This document shows, in pieces, positions 18,001-32,941 of a stretch of 64,000 bases of DNA. Source of the stretch: Haliclona indistincta (lineage: Eukaryota > Porifera > Demospongiae > Haplosclerida > Chalinidae); contig OZ024791.1 of assembly GCA_964017065.1 (NCBI GenBank), forward strand, positions 9,110,889-9,174,888, in the 5' to 3' direction. The stretch's first letter is position 1; the number at the start of each line of letters is the position of its first letter. The translations under genes were made by a program, and so were the position numbers. The notes below the pieces were generated by a model. That model searched no databases, had not been told where the DNA came from, and was given only the letters and a program-made list of their open reading frames with translations.

Positions 18001-20000
18001 CTGATAACCAACGATAACCAACTATAACCAACAATAACCAAGAATAACCCACAATAACCAGTGGTAACCAAAGATAACCTCTGATAATCAACAATAACCA
18101 CTGATAACCAACGATAACCTCTGATAACCGACGATTACCACTGATAACCGACGATTACCACTGATAACCACAGATAACCAACGAAAACCACTGATAACCA
18201 ACCATAACCACTGATAACCAACGACAACCAAGAATAACCAACAATGAATAAGAATAACCAACAATAACCACTGATAACCAACAATAACCACTGATAACCA
18301 ACAATAACCACTGATAACCAACTAAAACCACTATCAACCAAGAATAACCACTGATAACCAACAATAACCACTGATAACCAACTAAAACCACTATTAACCA
18401 AGAATAACCACTGATAACCAACAATAACAACTGCTAACCAACGATAACCAACTATAACCAACAATAACCAAGAATAACCAACAATAACCACTGATAACCA
18501 ACAATAACCACTGATAACCAAAAATAACCACTGATAACCAACTATAACCACTGATATCCAAGAATAACCCCTGATAACCAACCATAACCACTGGTACCAA
18601 CGATAACCAACTATAACCAACAATAACCAAGAATGACCAACAATAACCACTGATAACCAACAATAACCACTGATTACCAAAGATAACCAAGAATAACCAA
18701 CAATAACCAAGAATAACCCACAATAACCACTGGTAACCAACGATAACAAGTGATAATCAACAGTATCCACTGATAACAATCGATAACCACTGATAACCAA
18801 CAATAACCACTGATAACCAACGATAACCAACTATAACCAACAATAACAAGAATAACCCACAATAACCAGTGGTAACCAAAGATAACCTCTGATAATCAAC
18901 AATAACCACTGATAACCAACTATAACCTCTGATAACCAACGATAACCAAGAATAACCAACTATAACCAAGAATAACCACAGATAACCAACAATAACCACT
19001 GATAAGCGACGATAACCAAGAATAACCAACTTTAGCCACTGGTAACCAACAGTAACCACTGATAACCAACAATAACCACTGATAACCAACAATAACCACT
19101 GATAACCAAGAATAACCACTGATATCCAAGAATAACCACTGACAACCAACGATAACCAAGAATAACCAACAATAACCACTAATAACCACCGAAAACCAAC
19201 GAAAACCACTGATAACCAACAATAACCACTGATAACCGACGATAACCAAGAATAACCAACAATAACCAAGAATAACCAACAATAACCACTGATAACCAAC
19301 GTTAACCACTGATAACCAATAATAACCACTGATAACCAACAATAACCACTGATAACCTTGAATAACCACTGGTGACCAACAATAACCACTCATAAACAAC
19401 AATAACCACTGATAACAAAGAATAACCACTGATAACCAAGAATAACCACTGATAACCAAGAATAACCACTGATAACCAAGAATAACCACTGATAACCAAG
19501 AATAACCACTGATAACCAACGATAACCGCTGATAACTAACGTTAACCACTGATAACCAACATTAACCACTGATAACCAACGATAACCACTGATAACCAAC
19601 GATAACCACTGATAACCACTGATAACCAACGAAAACCACTGATAACCAAGTATAACCACTGATAACCAGTGAAAACCAACAATAACAACTGCTAAACAAG
19701 AATAACCACTGATAACCAAGAATAACCACTGATAACCAACGATAACGAAGAATAACAAACAATAAGAAAGAATAGCCAACAATAACCACTGTTAACCAAC
19801 AATAACCACTGATAACCAACAATAACCACTGATAACCAAGAATAACCACTGATAACCAATGATAACCACTGATAACCAACTGATTACCAACGATAACCAA
19901 GTATAACCAACAATAACCAAGAATAACCACCGATAACCAACAATAACCACTGATAAGCAACGATAACCAAGAATAACCTACATTAACCACTGGTAACCAA
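1..20000. repeat. Higher-order repeats within the satellite
   Basis: A rare variant (TAAGAAAGAATAGCC) recurs at 901, 4298, 8874, 15936 and 19763 with the same neighbouring variants. The intervals are 3,397, 4,576, 7,062 and 3,827 bp. The 7,062-bp interval contains an extra 2,377-bp duplication, so the underlying unit is about 4.6 kb with internal losses and gains. The order of tetranucleotide variants is conserved between copies, which shows block amplification rather than independent slippage. Confidence 0.85.
10339..15085. repeat. 2,377-bp tandem duplication in the satellite
   Basis: Diagnostic variants repeat at a constant offset of 2,377 bp, for example the AACCATATAAAAGA variant near 10,557 and 12,934. 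The junction is near 12,700, where three TAACCACTGA units follow one another. The copies differ by only scattered substitutions. Outer limits are approximate. Confidence 0.8.
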
Positions 20001-22129
20001 CAGTAACCACTGATAACCAACAATAACCACAGATAAACAGCAATAACCACAGATAACCAAGAATAACCACTGATAACAAACAACAACCACTGTCAACCAA
20101 CAACAACCACTGATAACCAACGATAAACCAGAATAACCAATAATCACCACTGATATCCAACAATAACCACTGATAACCAACGACAACCACTGATAACCAA
20201 CGATAACCACAGATAACCAACGATAACCACTGATAACCACTGATAACCAACAATAACCACTTTTAACCAAATATAACCACTGATAACCACTGATAATCAA
20301 CAATAACCACTGATAACCAACGATAACGACTGATAACCAACGATAACCTCTGATAACCAACGATATCCACTGATAACTAACGATAACCACTGATAACCAA
20401 CGATAACCATTGATAACAAACAATAACCACTGATAACCATCAATAACCACTGATATCCAGCGATTACCACTGATAACCAAGAACAACCACTGATATCCAA
20501 AAATAACCAATGATAAACAACGATAACCAAGAATAACCAACCATAACCAAGAATAACCAACAAAAACCACTGATAACCAACAATAAACACTGATAACAAC
20601 GATAACCAAGTATAACCAACAATAAACAAGAATAACCAACAATAACCACTGGTGACCAACTATAACCACTGATAACCAACAATAACAACTGATAACCAAT
20701 AATAACCACTGATAACCAACGATAACCACTGATAACCAACGATAACCACTGATAACCAATGATAACTACTGACAACCAACGATAACATCTGATAACCACT
20801 GATAACCACTGATAACCAACATTAACCGCTGATAACCAACGATAACCAAGAATAACCAACAATAACCACTGATAACCAACAATAACCACTGATAAACAAC
20901 AATAACCACTGATAACCAACGATAACCACTGATAACCAATGATAACTACTGACAACCAACGATAACATCTGATAACCACTGATAACAACCGATAACCACT
21001 GATAACCAACAATAACCACTGATTAACAACGATAGGAACTGATAACCACTGATAACCAACGATAACCACTGATAACCAACAATAACCACTGATAACCAAC
21101 GTTAACCACTGATAACCAACGTTAACCACTGATAACCAACGATAACCACTGATAACCAACGATAACCACTGATAACCACTGATAACCAACAATAACCACT
21201 GATAACCAACAAAAACCACTGATAAGCAACTAAAACCACTGATAACCAAGAATAACCACTGATAACCAACAATAACAACTGATAACCAACGATTACCATC
21301 TATCACCAACAATAACCTAGATTAACCAACAATAACCACTGATGACCAATAATAACCACTGATAACCAACGATAACCAAGAATAAACAACCATATAAAAG
21401 AATAACCAACAATAACCACTGTTAATCAACAATAACAACTGATAACCAACAATAACCACTGATTACCAACAATAACCACTGATAACCAACAATAACCACT
21501 GATAACCAACGATAACCACTGATAAACAACGATAACTATTGATAACCAACGATAACCACTTATTACCACTGATAACCAACGATAACCACTGATAACCAAC
21601 AATAACCACTGATAACCAATGATAGCCACTGATAAGCAACGATAACCAAGAATAACCACTGATAACCAAGAATAACCACTGATGACCAACAATAACACTT
21701 GATAACCAACTATAACCACTGATAACCAACGATAACCACTGATAACCAACAAAAACCATTGACAACAATCAATAACCACTGATAACCAACAATAACCACT
21801 GACAACCAACAATAACCATTGATAACCAAAGATAATCCAGAATAACCAACAATAACCACTGGTAACCAACAATAACCACTGATAACCAACAATAACCACT
21901 GATAACCAAGAATAAACACTAATAAACAACAAAAACACCTTATAACCAACGATGACCACTGATAACCAACGATAACCACTGATAACCAACGAAAACCACT
22001 GATAACCACAGATAACCAACAATAACCACTGATAACCAACGATAACCACTGATAACCAACGATAACCACTGATAACCAACGATAACCACTGATAACCACT
22101 GATAACCAACGATAACCACTGATAACCAA

Positions 22130-24967
22130 CGATAACCACTGATAACCAACGATAACCACTGATAACCAACAATAACCACTAATAACCAACGATAACCACT
22201 GATAACCAACGATAACCACTGATAACCAAAGATAACCACTGATAACCAAGAATAACCACTGATAACCAACAATAACCACAGCTAACCAACGATAACCAAC
22301 TATAACCAACAATAACCAAGAATAACACACAATAACCAGTGGTAACCAAAGATAACCTCTGATAATCAACAATAACCACTGATAACCAACGATAACCACT
22401 GATAACCTACGATAACCACTGATAACCAACAATAACCACTGATAATCAAGAACAACAACTGATAACTTACGAAAACCAAGAATAACCAACTATAAACAAG
22501 AATAACCTACAATAACCACTGATAACTGACAATAACCCAGAATAACTAACATTAACCAAGAATAACCAACAAAAACCACTGATAACCAACAATAACCTCA
22601 GATAACCAACAATAACCACTGCTATCCAACGATAACCATTGATAACCAAAAATAACCAATGATAACCAAAAATAGCCACTGATAACCAACGATAACCAAG
22701 AATAACCAACAATAACCACTGATAACCAACAATAACCACTGATAAACAACAATAACCACTGATAACCAACGATAACCACTGATAACCAATGATAACTACT
22801 GATAACCAACGATAACCACTGATAACCACTGATAACCAACAATAACCACTGATAACCAAAAAAACCACTGATAACCAACTAAAACCACTGATAACCAAGA
22901 ATAACCACTGATAACCAACAATAACAACTGCTAACCAATGATTACCAACTATCACCAACAATAACTTAGAATAACCAACAATAACCACTGATGACCAATG
23001 ATAACCAACGATAACCAAGAATAAACAACCATATAAAAGAATAACCAACAATAACCACTGTTAACCAACAATAACAACTGATAACCAACAATAACCACTG
23101 ATAACCAACAATAACCACTGATAACCAACAATAACCACTGATAACCAACGATAACCACTGATAAACAACGATAACTATTGATAACCAACGATAACCACTT
23201 ATTACCACTGATAACCAACGATAACCACTGATAACCAACAATAACCACTGACAACCAATGATAGCCACTGATAAGCAACGATAACCAAGAATAACCACTG
23301 ATGACCAACAATAACACTTGATAACCAACAATAACCACTGATAACCAACGATAACCACTGATAACCAACAAAAACCACTGACAACAATCAATAACCACTG
23401 ATAACCAACAATAACCACTGACAATCAACAATAACCATTGATAACCGAAGATAATCCAGAATAACCAACAATATCCACTGGTAACCAACAATAACCACTG
23501 ATAACCAACAATAACCTCTGATAACCAAGAATAACCACTGATAACCAACGATAACCACTGATAACCAACAATAACCACTAATAACCAACGATAACCACTG
23601 ATAACCAACGATAACCACTGATAACCAAAGATAACCACTGATAACCAAGAATAACCACTGATAACCAACAATAACCACAGCTAACCAACGATAACCAACT
23701 ATAACCAACAATAACCAAGAATAACACACAATAACCAGTGGTAACCAAAGATAACCTCTGATAATCGACAATAACCACTGATAACCAACGATAACCACTG
23801 ATAACCTACGATAACCACTGATAACCAACAATAACCACTGATAATCAAGAACAACAACTGATAACTTACGAAAACCAAGAATAACCAACTATAAACAAGA
23901 ATAACCTACAATAACCACTGATAACTGACAATAACCCAGAATAACTAACATTAACCAAGAATAACCAACAAAAACCACTGATAACCAACAATAACCTCAG
24001 ATAACCAACAATAACCACTGCTATCCAACGATAACCATTGATAACCAAAAATAACCAATGATAACCAAAAATAGCCACTGATAACCAACGATAACCAAGA
24101 ATAACCAACAATAACCACTGATAACCAACAATAACCACTGATAAACAACAATAACCACTGATAACCAACGATAACCACTGATAACCAATGATAACTACTG
24201 ATAACCAACGATAACCACTGATAACCACTGATAACCAACAATAACCACTGATAACCAAAAAAACCACTGATAACCAACTAAAACCACTGATAACCAAGAA
24301 TAACCACTGATAACCAACAATAACAACTGCTAACCAATGATTACCAACTATCACCAACAATAACTTAGAATAACCAACAATAACCACTGATGACCAATGA
24401 TAACCAACGATAACCAAGAATAAACAACCATATAAAAGAATAACCAACAATAACCACTGTTAACCAACAATAACAACTGATAACCAACAATAACCACTGA
24501 TAACCAACAATAACCACTGATAACCAACAATAACCACTGATAACCAACGATAACCACTGATAAACAACGATAACTATTGATAACCAACGATAACCACTTA
24601 TTACCACTGATAACCAACGATAACCACTGATAACCAACAATAACCACTGACAACCAATGATAGCCACTGATAAGCAACGATAACCAAGAATAACCACTGA
24701 TGACCAACAATAACACTTGATAACCAACAATAACCACTGATAACCAACGATAACCACTGATAACCAACAAAAACCACTGACAACAATCAATAACCACTGA
24801 TAACCAACAATAACCACTGACAATCAACAATAACCATTGATAACCAAAGATAATCCAGAATAACCAACAATATCCACTGGTAACCAACAATAACCACTGA
24901 TAACCAACAATAACCTCTGATAACCAAGAATAACCACTGATAACCAACGATAACCACTGATAACCAA
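22130..24967. repeat. 1,399-bp tandem duplication in the satellite
   Basis: About 1.4 kb from roughly 22,140 recurs at +1,399 almost without change, including rare variants such as ATAACTTACG and the AACCATATAAAAGA unit. One visible difference is ATAACCGAAG near 23,441 against ATAACCAAAG in the second copy. Divergence resumes at about 24,967. Confidence 0.82.
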
Positions 24968-27900
24968 CAAAAACCACTGACAACAATCAATAACCACTGA
25001 TAACCAACAATAACCACTGACAACCAACAATAACCATTGATAACCAAAGATAATCCAGAATAACCAACAATATCCACTGGTAACCAACAATAACCACTGA
25101 TAACCAACGATAACCACTGATAACCAACGATAACCACTGATAACCAACGATAACCACTGATAACCACTGATAACCAACGATAACCACTGATAACCAACGA
25201 TAACCACTGATAACCAACGATAACCACTGATAACCAACAATAACCACTAATAACCAACGATAACCACTGATAACCAACGATAACCACAAATAACCAACGA
25301 TAACCACTGATAACCAAAGATAACCACTGATAACCAAGAATAACCACTGATAACCAACAATAACCACAGCTAACCAACGATAACCAACCATAACCAACAA
25401 TAACCAAGAATAACCCACAATAACCAGTGGTAACCAAAGATAACCTCTGATAATCAACAATAACCACTGATAACCAAAGATAACCACTGATAACCAACGA
25501 TAACCACTGATAACCAACAATAACTACTGATAATCAAGAACAACCACTGATAACTAACGATAACCAAGAATAACCAACTATAAACAAGAATAACCTACAA
25601 TAACCACTGATAACTGACAATAACCACTGATAACCAACAATAACCCAGAATAACTAACATTAACCAAGAATAACCAACAAAAACCACTGATATCCAACGA
25701 TAACCATTGATAACCAAAAATAACCAATGATAACCAAAAATAGCCACTGATAACCAACGATAACCAAAAATAACCAACAATAACCACTGATAACCAACAA
25801 TAACCACTGATAAACAAGAATAACCACTGATAACCAACGATAACCACTGATAACCAATGATAACTACTGATAACCAACGATAACCACTGATAAACACTGA
25901 TAACAACCGATAACCACTGATAACCAGCAATAACCACTGATAACCAACGATAGCAACTGATAAGCACTGATAACCAACGATAACCACTGATAACCAACAA
26001 TAACCACTGATAACCAACGTTAAAAAACTGATAACCAACGTTAACCACTGATAACCAACGATAACCACTGATAACCAACGATAACCACTGATAACCACTG
26101 ATAACCAACAATAACCACTGATAACCTACAAAAACCACTGATAACCAACTAAAACCACTAATAACCAAGAATAACCACTGATAACCAACAATAACAACTG
26201 CTAACCAACGATTACCAACTATCACCAACAATAACCTAGAATAACCAACAATAACCACTGATGACCAATAACATCCACTGATAACCAACGATAACCAAGA
26301 ATAAACAACCATATAAAAGAATAACCAACAATAACCACTGTTAACCAACAATAACAACAGATAACCAACAATAACCACTGATAACCAACAATAACCACTG
26401 ATAACCAACAATAACCACTGATAACCAACGATAACCACTGATAAACAACGATAACTATTGATAACCAACGATAACCACTTATTACCACTGATAACCAACG
26501 ATAACCACTGATAACCAACAATAACCACTGATAACCAATGATAGCCACTGATAAGCAACGATAACCAAGAATAACCACTGATAACCAAGAATAACCACTG
26601 ATGACCAACAATAACACTTGATAACCAACAATAACCACTGATAACCAACGATAACCACTGATAACCAACAAAAACCACTGACAACAATCAATAACCACTG
26701 ATAACCAACAATAACCACTGAATAACCACTGATGACCAACTATAACACTTGATAACCAACAATAACCACTGATAACCAACGATAACCACTGATAACCAAC
26801 AAAAACCACTGACAACAATCAATAACCACTGATAACCAACAATAACCACTGACAACCAACAATAACAATTGATAACCAAAGATAATCCAGAATAACCAAC
26901 AATAACCACTAGTAACCAACAATAACCACTAATAACCAACGATAACCACTGATAACCAACGATAACCACTAATAACCAACGATAACCACTGATAACCAAG
27001 AATAACCACTGATAACCAACAATAACCACAGCTAACCAACGATAACCAACTATAACCAACAATAACCAAGAATAACCCACAATAACCAGTGGTAACCAAA
27101 GATAACCTCTGATAATCAACAATAAGCACTGATAACCAACGATAACCACTGATAACCAACGATAACCACTGATAACCAACAATAACCACTGATAATCAAG
27201 AACAACCACTGATAACCTACAATAACCACTGATAACTGATAATAACCACTGATAACCAACAATAACCCAGAATAACTAACATTAACCAAGAATAACCAAC
27301 AAAAACCACTGATAACCAACAATAACCTCAGATAACCAACAATAACCACTGATATCCAACGATAACCATTGATAACCAAAAATAACCAATGATAACCAAA
27401 AATAGCCACTGATAACCAACGATAACCAAGAATAACCAACCATAACCAAGAATAACCAACTAAAACAAGTGTTAACCAACAATAACCACTGATAACCAAC
27501 GATAACCAAGAATAACCAACAATAAATCAGAATAACCAGCAATAACCACTGGTAACCAACTATAACCACTGATAACCAACAATAACAACTGATAACCAAC
27601 AATAACCACTGATGACCAATGATAACCACTGATGACCAACGATAACCACTGATAACCACTGATAACCACTGATAACCAACGATAACCACTGATAACCAAC
27701 GATAACCACTGATAACCACTGATAACCAACGAAACCACTGGTAACCAACAATAACCACTGATAACCAACGATAACCAAGAATAACCAACAATAACCAAGA
27801 ATAACCAACAATAAACACTGATAACCAACAATAACCACTGATAACCAATGATAACCACTGATGACCGACGATAACCACTGATAACCACTGATATCCAACG

Positions 27901-28610
27901 ATAACCACTGATAACCAACGATAACCACTGATAACCACTGGTAACCAACGAAAACCACTGATAACCAACAATAACCACTGATAACCAACGATAACCAAGA
28001 ATAACCAACCATAACCAAGAATAACCAACAATAACCACTGATAACCAACAATAACCACTGATAACCAACAATAACCGCTGATAACCAACTAAAACCACTG
28101 ATAACCAAGTATAACCACTGATAACCAAGAATAACAACAGCTAACCAACGATAACCAACTATAACCAACTATAACCAAGCATAACCAACAATAACAACTG
28201 ATGACCAACAATAACCACTGATAACCAACGATAACCAAGAATAACCAACAATAACCAAGAATAACCAACAATAACCACTGTTAACCAACAATAACCATTG
28301 ATAACCAACAATAACCACTGATAACCAACTATAACCACTGATAACAAAGAATAACCCCTGATAACCAACAATAACCACTGCTAACCAACGATAACCACTG
28401 ATGACAACAAGAACCACTGATAACCAAGAATAACCACTGATAACCAACGATAACCACTGATAACCAACAATAACCACTATTAACCAACAATAACCACTGA
28501 TAACCTTGAATAACCTTTCTTAACCAACAATAACCTCTAATAACCTAGAATAACCACTGATAACCAACAATAACCACTGATTACCAACAATAACCACTGA
28601 TAACCAACAA

Positions 28611-30330
28611 TAACCACTGACAACCAACAATAACCGCTGATAATCAACGATTACCAAGAATAAACAAGAAAACCAAGAATAACCAACTATAACATATGAG
28701 AACCAACAATAACCATTGATAACCAAGAATAACAACTGATAACCAAGAATAACCACTGATAACCAAGAATAACCACTGATAACCAACAATAACCACTGAT
28801 AACCAACGATAACCACTGATAACCGCTGATAACCAACGATAACCACTAATAACCAACAATAACCACTGATTACAAACGATAACCAAGAATAACCAACAAT
28901 AACCAAGAAAAACCAACAATAACCACTGATAACCAACAATAACCACTGATAACCAACAATAACCTCTGATAACCAACTAAAACCACTGATAACCAAGAAT
29001 AACCACTGATAACCACTGATAACCAACAATAACCACTGATAACCAACAATAACCACTGATAACCTTGAATAACCTCTCTTAACCAACAATAACCTCTGAT
29101 AACCTAGAATAACCACTGATAACCAACTATAACCACTGATAACCAACTATAACCACTGATAACCAACAATAACCACTGACAACCAACAATAACCGCTGAT
29201 AATCAACGATTACCAAGAATAAACAACAAAAACCAAGAATAACCAACAATAACATATGAGAACCAACAATAACCATTGATAACCAAGAATAACAACTGAT
29301 AACCAAGAATAACCACTGATAACCAAGAATAACCACTGATAACGAACAATAACCACTGATAACCAACGATAACCACTAATAACCAACAATAACCAATGAT
29401 TACCAACGATAACCAAGAATAACCAACAATAACCAAGAAAAACCAACAATAACCACTGATAACCAACAATAACCACTGACAACCAACAATAACCGCTGAT
29501 AATCAACGATTACCAAGAATAAACAAGAAAACCAAGAATAACCAACTATAACATATGAGAACCAACAATAACCATTGATAACCAAGAATAACAACTGATA
29601 ACCAAGAATAACCACTGATAACCAAGAATAACCACTGATAACCAACAATAACCACTGATAACCAACGATAACCACTGATAACCGCTGATAACCAACGATA
29701 ACCACTAATAACCAACAATAACCACTGATTACAAACGATAACCAAGAATAACCAACAATAACCAAGAAAAACCAACAATAACCACTGATAACCAACAATA
29801 ACCACTGATAACCAACAATAACCTCTGATAACCAACTAAAACCACTGATAACCAAGAATAACCACTGATAACCACTGATAACCAACAATAACCACTGATA
29901 ACCAACAATAACCACTGATAACCTTGAATAACCTCTCTTAACCAACAATAACCTCTGATAACCTAGAATAACCACTGATAACCAACTATAACCACTGATA
30001 ACCAACTATAACCACTGATTACCAACAATAACCACTGACAACCAACAATAACCGCTGATAATCAACGATTACCAAGAATAAACAACAAAAACCAAGAATA
30101 ACCAACAATAACATATGAGAACCAACAATAACCATTGATAACCAAGAATAACAACTGATAACCAAGAATAACCACTGATAACCAAGAATAACCACTGATA
30201 ACGAACAATAACCACTGATAACCAACGATAACCACTAATAACCAACAATAACCAATGATTACCAACGATAACCAAGAATAACCAACAATAACCAAGAAAA
30301 ACCAACAATAACCACTGGTAACCAACGATA
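28611..30330. repeat. 859-bp tandem duplication in the satellite
   Basis: The variant TAATCAACGATTACC appears near 28,640, 29,200, 29,499 and 30,058. The spacings of about 560, 299 and 559 bp show an 859-bp block made of two related sub-blocks, duplicated in tandem. It is the youngest-looking rearrangement at the right side of the array. Confidence 0.78.
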
Positions 30331-31076
30331 ACCACTGGTAACCACTGATAACCAACGATAACCACTGATAACCAACAATAACCACTGATAACCGACGATA
30401 TCCAAGAATAACCAACAATAACCAAGAATAACCAACAATAACCACTGATAACCAACGTTAACCACAGATAACAACAATAACCACTGATAACCAAGAATAA
30501 CCACTGATAACCAACGATAACCACTGATAACCAATAATAACCACTGATAACCTTGAATAACCACAGGTAACCAAGAATAACTACTGATAACCAACGATAA
30601 CCACTGATAACCAACGTTAACCACTGATAACCAACATTAACCACTGATAACCAACGATAACCACTGATAACCAACGATAACCACTGATAACCACAGATAA
30701 CCAACGAAAACCACTGATAACCAACAATAACCACTGATAACCAACGATAACCAAGAATAACCAACAATAAATAAGAATAACCAACAATAACCACTGATAA
30801 CCAACAATAACCACTGATAACCAACAATAACCACTGATTACCAACTAAAACCACTGATAACCAAGAATAACCACTGATAACCAACAATAACAACTGCTAA
30901 CCAACGATAACCAACTATAACCAACAATAACCAAGAAAAGCCAATAATAACCACTGATAACCAACAATAACCACTGATAACCAACTATAACCAAGAATAA
31001 CCAACAACAACCAAGAATAACCAACAATAACCACTGTTAACCAACAATAACCACTGATAACCAACAATAACCACTG

Positions 31077-31310
31077 CACTGTGCAAAAGCTCTATTATAC
31101 TGCACTGTATATCGGTTGTATATTTGTGTTTTACACATGATATACACATGTGTATAATTCAAGTGCCCATGGTGCGTATATCCCGTGTATTGGAACATTA
31201 TACACACCTTGTTATACACTAGGTATACACGCAATATACAGTACTGTATATTGCGTGTATAACAAGCGTATACCATGTGTATTCTATTGCGTATAACAGA
31301 ATTAACTACC
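31077..31310. repeat. Left terminal region of the CACTG element, TATAC-rich
   Basis: The first 230 bp carry many copies of GTATA/TATAC in both orientations, matching the composition of the right end. Such clustered short motifs resemble subterminal transposase-binding repeats of CACTA-like elements. That role is inferred. Confidence 0.6.
31223..31262. repeat. 40-bp near-perfect palindrome
   Basis: Two 20-bp arms, starting GTATACACGCAATATACAGT, pair with one mismatch and no loop. CTTGTTATACAC and GTGTATAACAAG extend the pairing on either side. The structure could extrude as a cruciform in the transposon's left end. Confidence 0.85.
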
Positions 31311-32554
31311 AGGATGTAGGTGGAGCCCGTGTGGTGAACATGCCCTGCCTTTTGTAAAAATGGTCCAATTATTAAAATATTGATTCAATTTGATCCAAAA
31401 ATTGTTTAAAATTATTTATACAGGTACAAAAATAAATAATAATCAACCAGTCAAAAATGAGTCTCAGAAAGTGCTGCTAAAACTTGAACTTGCTGTTGAC
31501 TGAAAAGAAGACTTGACTGAAGACTTGCATGATCCTATAAAGAACATCATTCTGTGATTGAAACAGTATCATCAAACACCATACCGTGAATTGCTCATTA
31601 GATTGCCCAGACATTCTCTCTTGTCATGACCATGTAGTTACCTACTGCATTAGGAAGAAACAGAATTATAATATCTTACCTTTGTGTTGAAGACCTAAAA
31701 CCTGTATAACATTTAGAAAACTGTTTTAAGACAGAACAACAAATAGCTTACTTGGTACATACTGAGCAAACACAGTTCACTGCACCAATAACCTGTCTCT
31801 GCAAAAACAGCTTAGCAACTTACTTCAGATAGTCCGCTTCAGCTTCCTGGGTAGTTAAAACATTAAGTTTATACGCTGACTGATCAGACAAAGCTCTCAC
31901 CTGTTGTAACAGCACTGTAGGTGGCGGCATAATCACCAGACTCAAACCGTCTACAGGTAAAAACTAGACGAGCTATAGGTATACATGTAACACATACCAT
32001 GAGTAAGCCCGCGCATACAAGGCGCGGTGGCTGGTTGTGCATTCACCGTTGGTCTGCTCTCTATAGTCGATCTTTCCACATGACCCGACGTTTCACTGGG
32101 CAAAAAGAGTGTGAGAATAGCCATTGTAGGGAATAAGTAAAGCTTACTTTATTGTAGGTTGAGTAGTGTGGGCACTGCATACAGTTTTCAGGACTACTGA
32201 TGACACAGCACGACCATCAATGGCGACTGAGCTGGCAGCTGGAACGGGCTTCACGTGGTGGATCAATTTGGACAAATCAGATTGCAGCCCGCGCCAACTT
32301 GACACCGCCTACTAAAGGTGGAGCTAGGAGAATGGAGGCTAGCGCTAGACCATAGATTTATGGCTATGGTTCAGCTCTCGAGTCAGGTTCTTTTGCCACT
32401 ATCTTTCTCACAGGCAGCATGGGACAGTTGTATTGCAGTGAATAGCCCAAGGTCGGTCAGCTTGTGAGTAACTGTAGGTGAGTGTACACACAGCCTTCAC
32501 TCAGTCTATTATAACACTTAGGTTTTCTAACTTACAGCGCCTAGCTATATAGTT
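31311..32554. other. Interior of the CACTG element, no convincing gene
   Basis: AT-rich unique-looking sequence. A short open stretch on the minus strand (about 31,940 down to 31,823), ending in a TAA just after a Gln/Glu/Ala-rich segment, could be a terminal exon, but it has no recognisable domain. Otherwise I see nothing. Confidence 0.4.
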
Positions 32555-32941
32555 TTATAGTTCCTGTTCGGGAGAAGAGAAGTCAGTATCATGTATTGTC
32601 CACTCAGCAGCACCTATTGGTGCTGGTCCTCTGATTGGACTCCCAAACACCCTTAGCTTTCGTGGGTGCTTGGAAGCCTGATAAGATCACTGATCAAGCT
32701 CATCCAGAAGAGCATTGAGTTCGAAGGACCTCCACTCTGGCCTACGCCATTTTAAGGTATTTGCATCTACGCTTTCCTGGTATAGAATTTGAGTGAAAAC
32801 ATAACAAGTGCATATAAGCATTGATACCTCATCTGACATCATGGTAGACGGGCCACGCCCGTCTAACATCATGGTTGGATCAATTTCTTGCCACTTCTCC
32901 CTCTCATCGCCCTTGACGTACTTTGCCCTCCTGTCCCACAC
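32555..32941 (-). pseudogene. Two-exon gene remnant with an in-frame TGA (unknown family)
   Basis: Exon 1 (32,941-32,828) follows TTATAG and ends at GAG|GTATCA. Exon 2 (32,776-32,555) follows CTATACCAG and ends with TAA. The frame is continuous across the intron. Exon 1 contains RRAKYVKGDEREKWQ and MMSDE; exon 2 contains RRPEWRSFELNALLDELDQ, then an in-frame TGA, then four codons later a KHPRKLRVFGSP segment that ends the protein. The TGA stands where a CGA arginine codon would fit, as expected of a CpG mutation. From memory this resembles the C-terminal part of poorly characterised invertebrate proteins with motifs of the kind SDE..RRPEWRS..LN.LLD.LD; I could not search. It lies inside the CACTG transposon, so it may be captured or element-encoded. 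Confidence 0.5.
32844..32873. repeat. 30-bp in-frame hairpin insertion with 9-bp direct repeats
   Basis: On the minus strand, ACCATGATG occurs twice, separated by 21 nt that form the hairpin AGACGGGC-GTG-GCCCGTCT. The addition is a multiple of three and keeps the gene remnant's frame. Confidence 0.6.

Larger units (their letters stand above)
1..31076. repeat. 10-bp satellite array (TAACCA + 4 variable bases)
   Basis: The whole stretch is built from 10-bp units with the invariant hexamer TAACCA followed by a tetranucleotide, mostly CTGA, ACAA, ACGA, AGAA, ACTA or ATGA. CTGA units tend to alternate with A-starting units, giving a 20-bp dimer. The plus strand is A/C rich and has a TAA every 10 bp, so it is closed in all frames. 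The minus strand is G/T rich and nearly free of stops in all three frames, producing long hydrophobic pseudo-ORFs with a 20-residue period. Register is kept for kilobases, with occasional 8-, 9- or 11-bp units. I see no gene in it. A subtelomeric or pericentromeric location is possible but not shown. Confidence 0.97.

Noticed and set aside
184..31027. Many long minus-strand open frames rich in VISGYCWLSVV-type repeats
   Set aside because: They arise because the G/T strand of the 10-bp satellite lacks stop codons in all three frames at once. All frames give similar repeats, with no conserved start, splice or domain.
1..31076. CRISPR-like array (fixed hexamer with variable spacers)
   Set aside because: The repeat is 6 bp and the variable part 4 bp from a tiny alphabet; no cas genes, and the context is eukaryotic.
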